A DNA stretch of 64,000 bases, taken from the NCBI GenBank assembly GCA_942486035.1, contig CALNXK010000070.1, positions 1,123,501-1,187,500 on the forward strand, read 5' to 3'. Under the pieces are notes generated by a model. It worked only from the letters and a program-made list of their open reading frames with translations. It was not told the DNA's origin and ran no database searches. Source of the stretch: Porites lobata. Lineage: Eukaryota > Cnidaria > Anthozoa > Scleractinia > Poritidae. Made by a program: the position numbers and the translations under genes. Positions 62,086 through 64,000 of this stretch are shown one piece after another. Position 1 is the first letter of the stretch. Each line of letters opens with the position of its first letter.

Positions 62086-64000
62086 CAACGCTCTCGATCA
62101 ATCAGCGCGCGAGGATTCGCTCAGTTATTATAAAATAAGCAACGCGGTCTCCAAAACAATTTTTTGGGCTCTTTGGGCCTCAGTATGGAGTGCAAAATAA
62201 GGGGGGCCGGGCCCCCTGGGTCCCTCCCCTGTATCCGCCACTGCCACAAGCTATAATTTGATAGACTCTATGTTATTCTGGACTCTTATTTTTCACCAAA
62301 GGCACTGATCAGTGGCAGATACATGCATGAAAGTACTGCCCAGCTGGGATTAAAAGGAGTCAAGACAAAAAACAATAAAGGCCAGGTTTGCACGACTCCG
62401 CAACTTTTAACGCACTCAGTTGACAATCGATTGTCACAATTGTCTGACAGTAATTTTTACTGTTTCTGCATCGCCGAGCTCTTTCACTGAACATCGAGAA
62501 AGCCACTTGCCGCGGAGTGGAAAAATACGTTTAACTTTTTTTTTCGAATTGGAGAAAATGGACAATGATTGTTTTTATGGCAGAATGGTCATGGTGAAGT
62601 AGCCGCAATAATTTGCCCTTACTGACAGAATAGATGCTGAACAACAGGTACCTGAAGAAAGTGACGATTAACTTTTGACCGTGGGAAGCCTCTCTCAGTT
62701 TCGGCGCCTTGTAATGCCTTACTCTACCTTTGATTGATCTCTTAAAACACCCTCTGTTTCTTTATATATGCGCCTTCTAGCTCTCTTACAGCCACTATAA
62801 AGAAAGTTTCACCAGCGAACGTCCAAGTTGGATAGGTTAAATATCGCTCTAACGATAATCACTTGAGGCTAAATTATTTAATAGCAGCCAGGATTCGGGG
62901 TTCTTAAGTACATAGTCGATTTCCCATTTGTTTTCACTAAATTTGTTTGATATAAGATTTTTAGAAAACCTTACATATTGTAGAAAACCTTGGACATTTT
63001 CATACAGATTTTTTCGCGGCTATTAAAAGGAAAATAAAAACTGATTAACTAAACGAGATTATTGGAGTGCCTTCTTTCTGTACTTGAACTAAAAACTTAA
63101 ACCGACACCCTACAAAAAGGCTTCAATTTGAAAAGAAATGCCTTTTAAATTAGTTCATTTTATACTCGACCTTGAGTTAGCTTTTAAAGTAAAGGGAATA
63201 ATTACAGAATAATAAGATAATGCAATAATACGAAATGTAAGATTGTCAAGAACGCTGCGGCCGATAATCAAGAAAACTATTGCATCAGAATATGAAATGT
63301 CTTTGATCTAATTTCCCACTCTTCTAATAATATTTCATACCTAGCACACAGAAAGCCCTATTTCTGCTGTCTGTGAGAGACAAAGCTTACCTTTAAGGAA
63401 AATCTGGTGTTGTATTTGTTAAAGTTGATATTTTTCTCAGTTTAACAGGTACATCTCTTAACTGTATACACTTGTCGTCGATAAGTTTCGAGGAACTCTT
63501 TCGTCGCTTAACACAATCGGATTATTTCTGTTTTTAAAAACAGAAAATTTTAGACTTCCTCAGACGGTTATGTTCATCAAGTCGGCTCCTCGCTCAGTCG
63601 CTAATTTGACAATGGCAATATTTTTTTACGGATCAAAAAGTCGGTGAGGAGAACCTGTCTTCTATAAATGGGCCGCCCCAGTCCACACCCCAGTGGTTCT
63701 GTGTTTAACATTATAAATATTTCATTAAAAACACTGATGGTTTTAATGAACCGATTCTCCGGTTATTCTCCGCGAGGTAATGACAAAATTGGCTTCCTTT
63801 TAACAGTTTTCGGCCGAAAGGAATACGGCACGGGAAAAGGGACAACTGAATTTTTAATCTCTATGAGAATCTGGGTTTTCAATGTTTTTTACAAGTATTG
63901 AGAGATGATATAATCGATCTTGGTTTGCAATCTCAACGATCTGCTGATCATGATTTACGATCCGTAATGTTTTTACGGCATTGTTAGAAATCTTAGACGG

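Larger units (their letters stand above)
61353..64000. other. upstream flank of SLC17 gene B, no genes seen
   Basis: Repeats fill about 61514-62110; the rest is AT-rich with no credible coding frames, including 62420-62602 and 63668-63901, which have no domain I recognise. The promoter of gene B should be just above 61352. Confidence 0.5.

Overview
This is a eukaryotic nuclear window. The genes are intron-rich with GT-AG introns, the DNA between them is AT-rich and full of short terminal-inverted-repeat elements (MITEs), and there are tRNA-derived SINEs. Small secreted proteins with a cnidarian-style PAN/apple domain and an array of EGF exons point to an anthozoan, most likely a stony coral. 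The species call is inference; the gene models were spliced by hand from homology, reading frame and splice signals.

Layout. (1) 2275-5557 (+): a three-exon Shal/Kv4-like voltage-gated potassium channel of 648 aa. (2) 7956-11982 (-): a nine-exon nuclear-type uracil-DNA glycosylase, UNG. (3) 12191-20514 (+): a nine-exon mitofilin/MIC60 gene, IMMT, diverging from UNG across a 208-bp shared promoter with a CCAAT box, an E2F-type site and a YY1-type site. (4) 21299-42031: a cluster of secreted-protein genes built from class 1-1 exons. It holds a two-exon TSP1-PAN gene (-), a decayed second copy of it, a large TSP1-(EGF)13-PAN gene (-) with two possible signal-peptide exons, and a small signal-peptide-plus-PAN gene (+). 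(5) 43447-61352 (-): two tandem ten-exon SLC17 (sialin/VGLUT family) transporters with nearly the same exon lengths and different tails.

The most striking observations are these. A MITE inserted at a TA in the last exon of the downstream SLC17 gene makes that gene's stop codon from its target-site TA and its own first base. A 609-bp block carrying three EGF exons is tandemly duplicated with only about three differences. A TSP1-PAN pseudogene lies beside its intact relative. Much of the rest is mobile-element debris: TA- and TTAA-flanked MITEs, long palindromes, two SINE copies of one family and two 3' ends of non-LTR retrotransposons.
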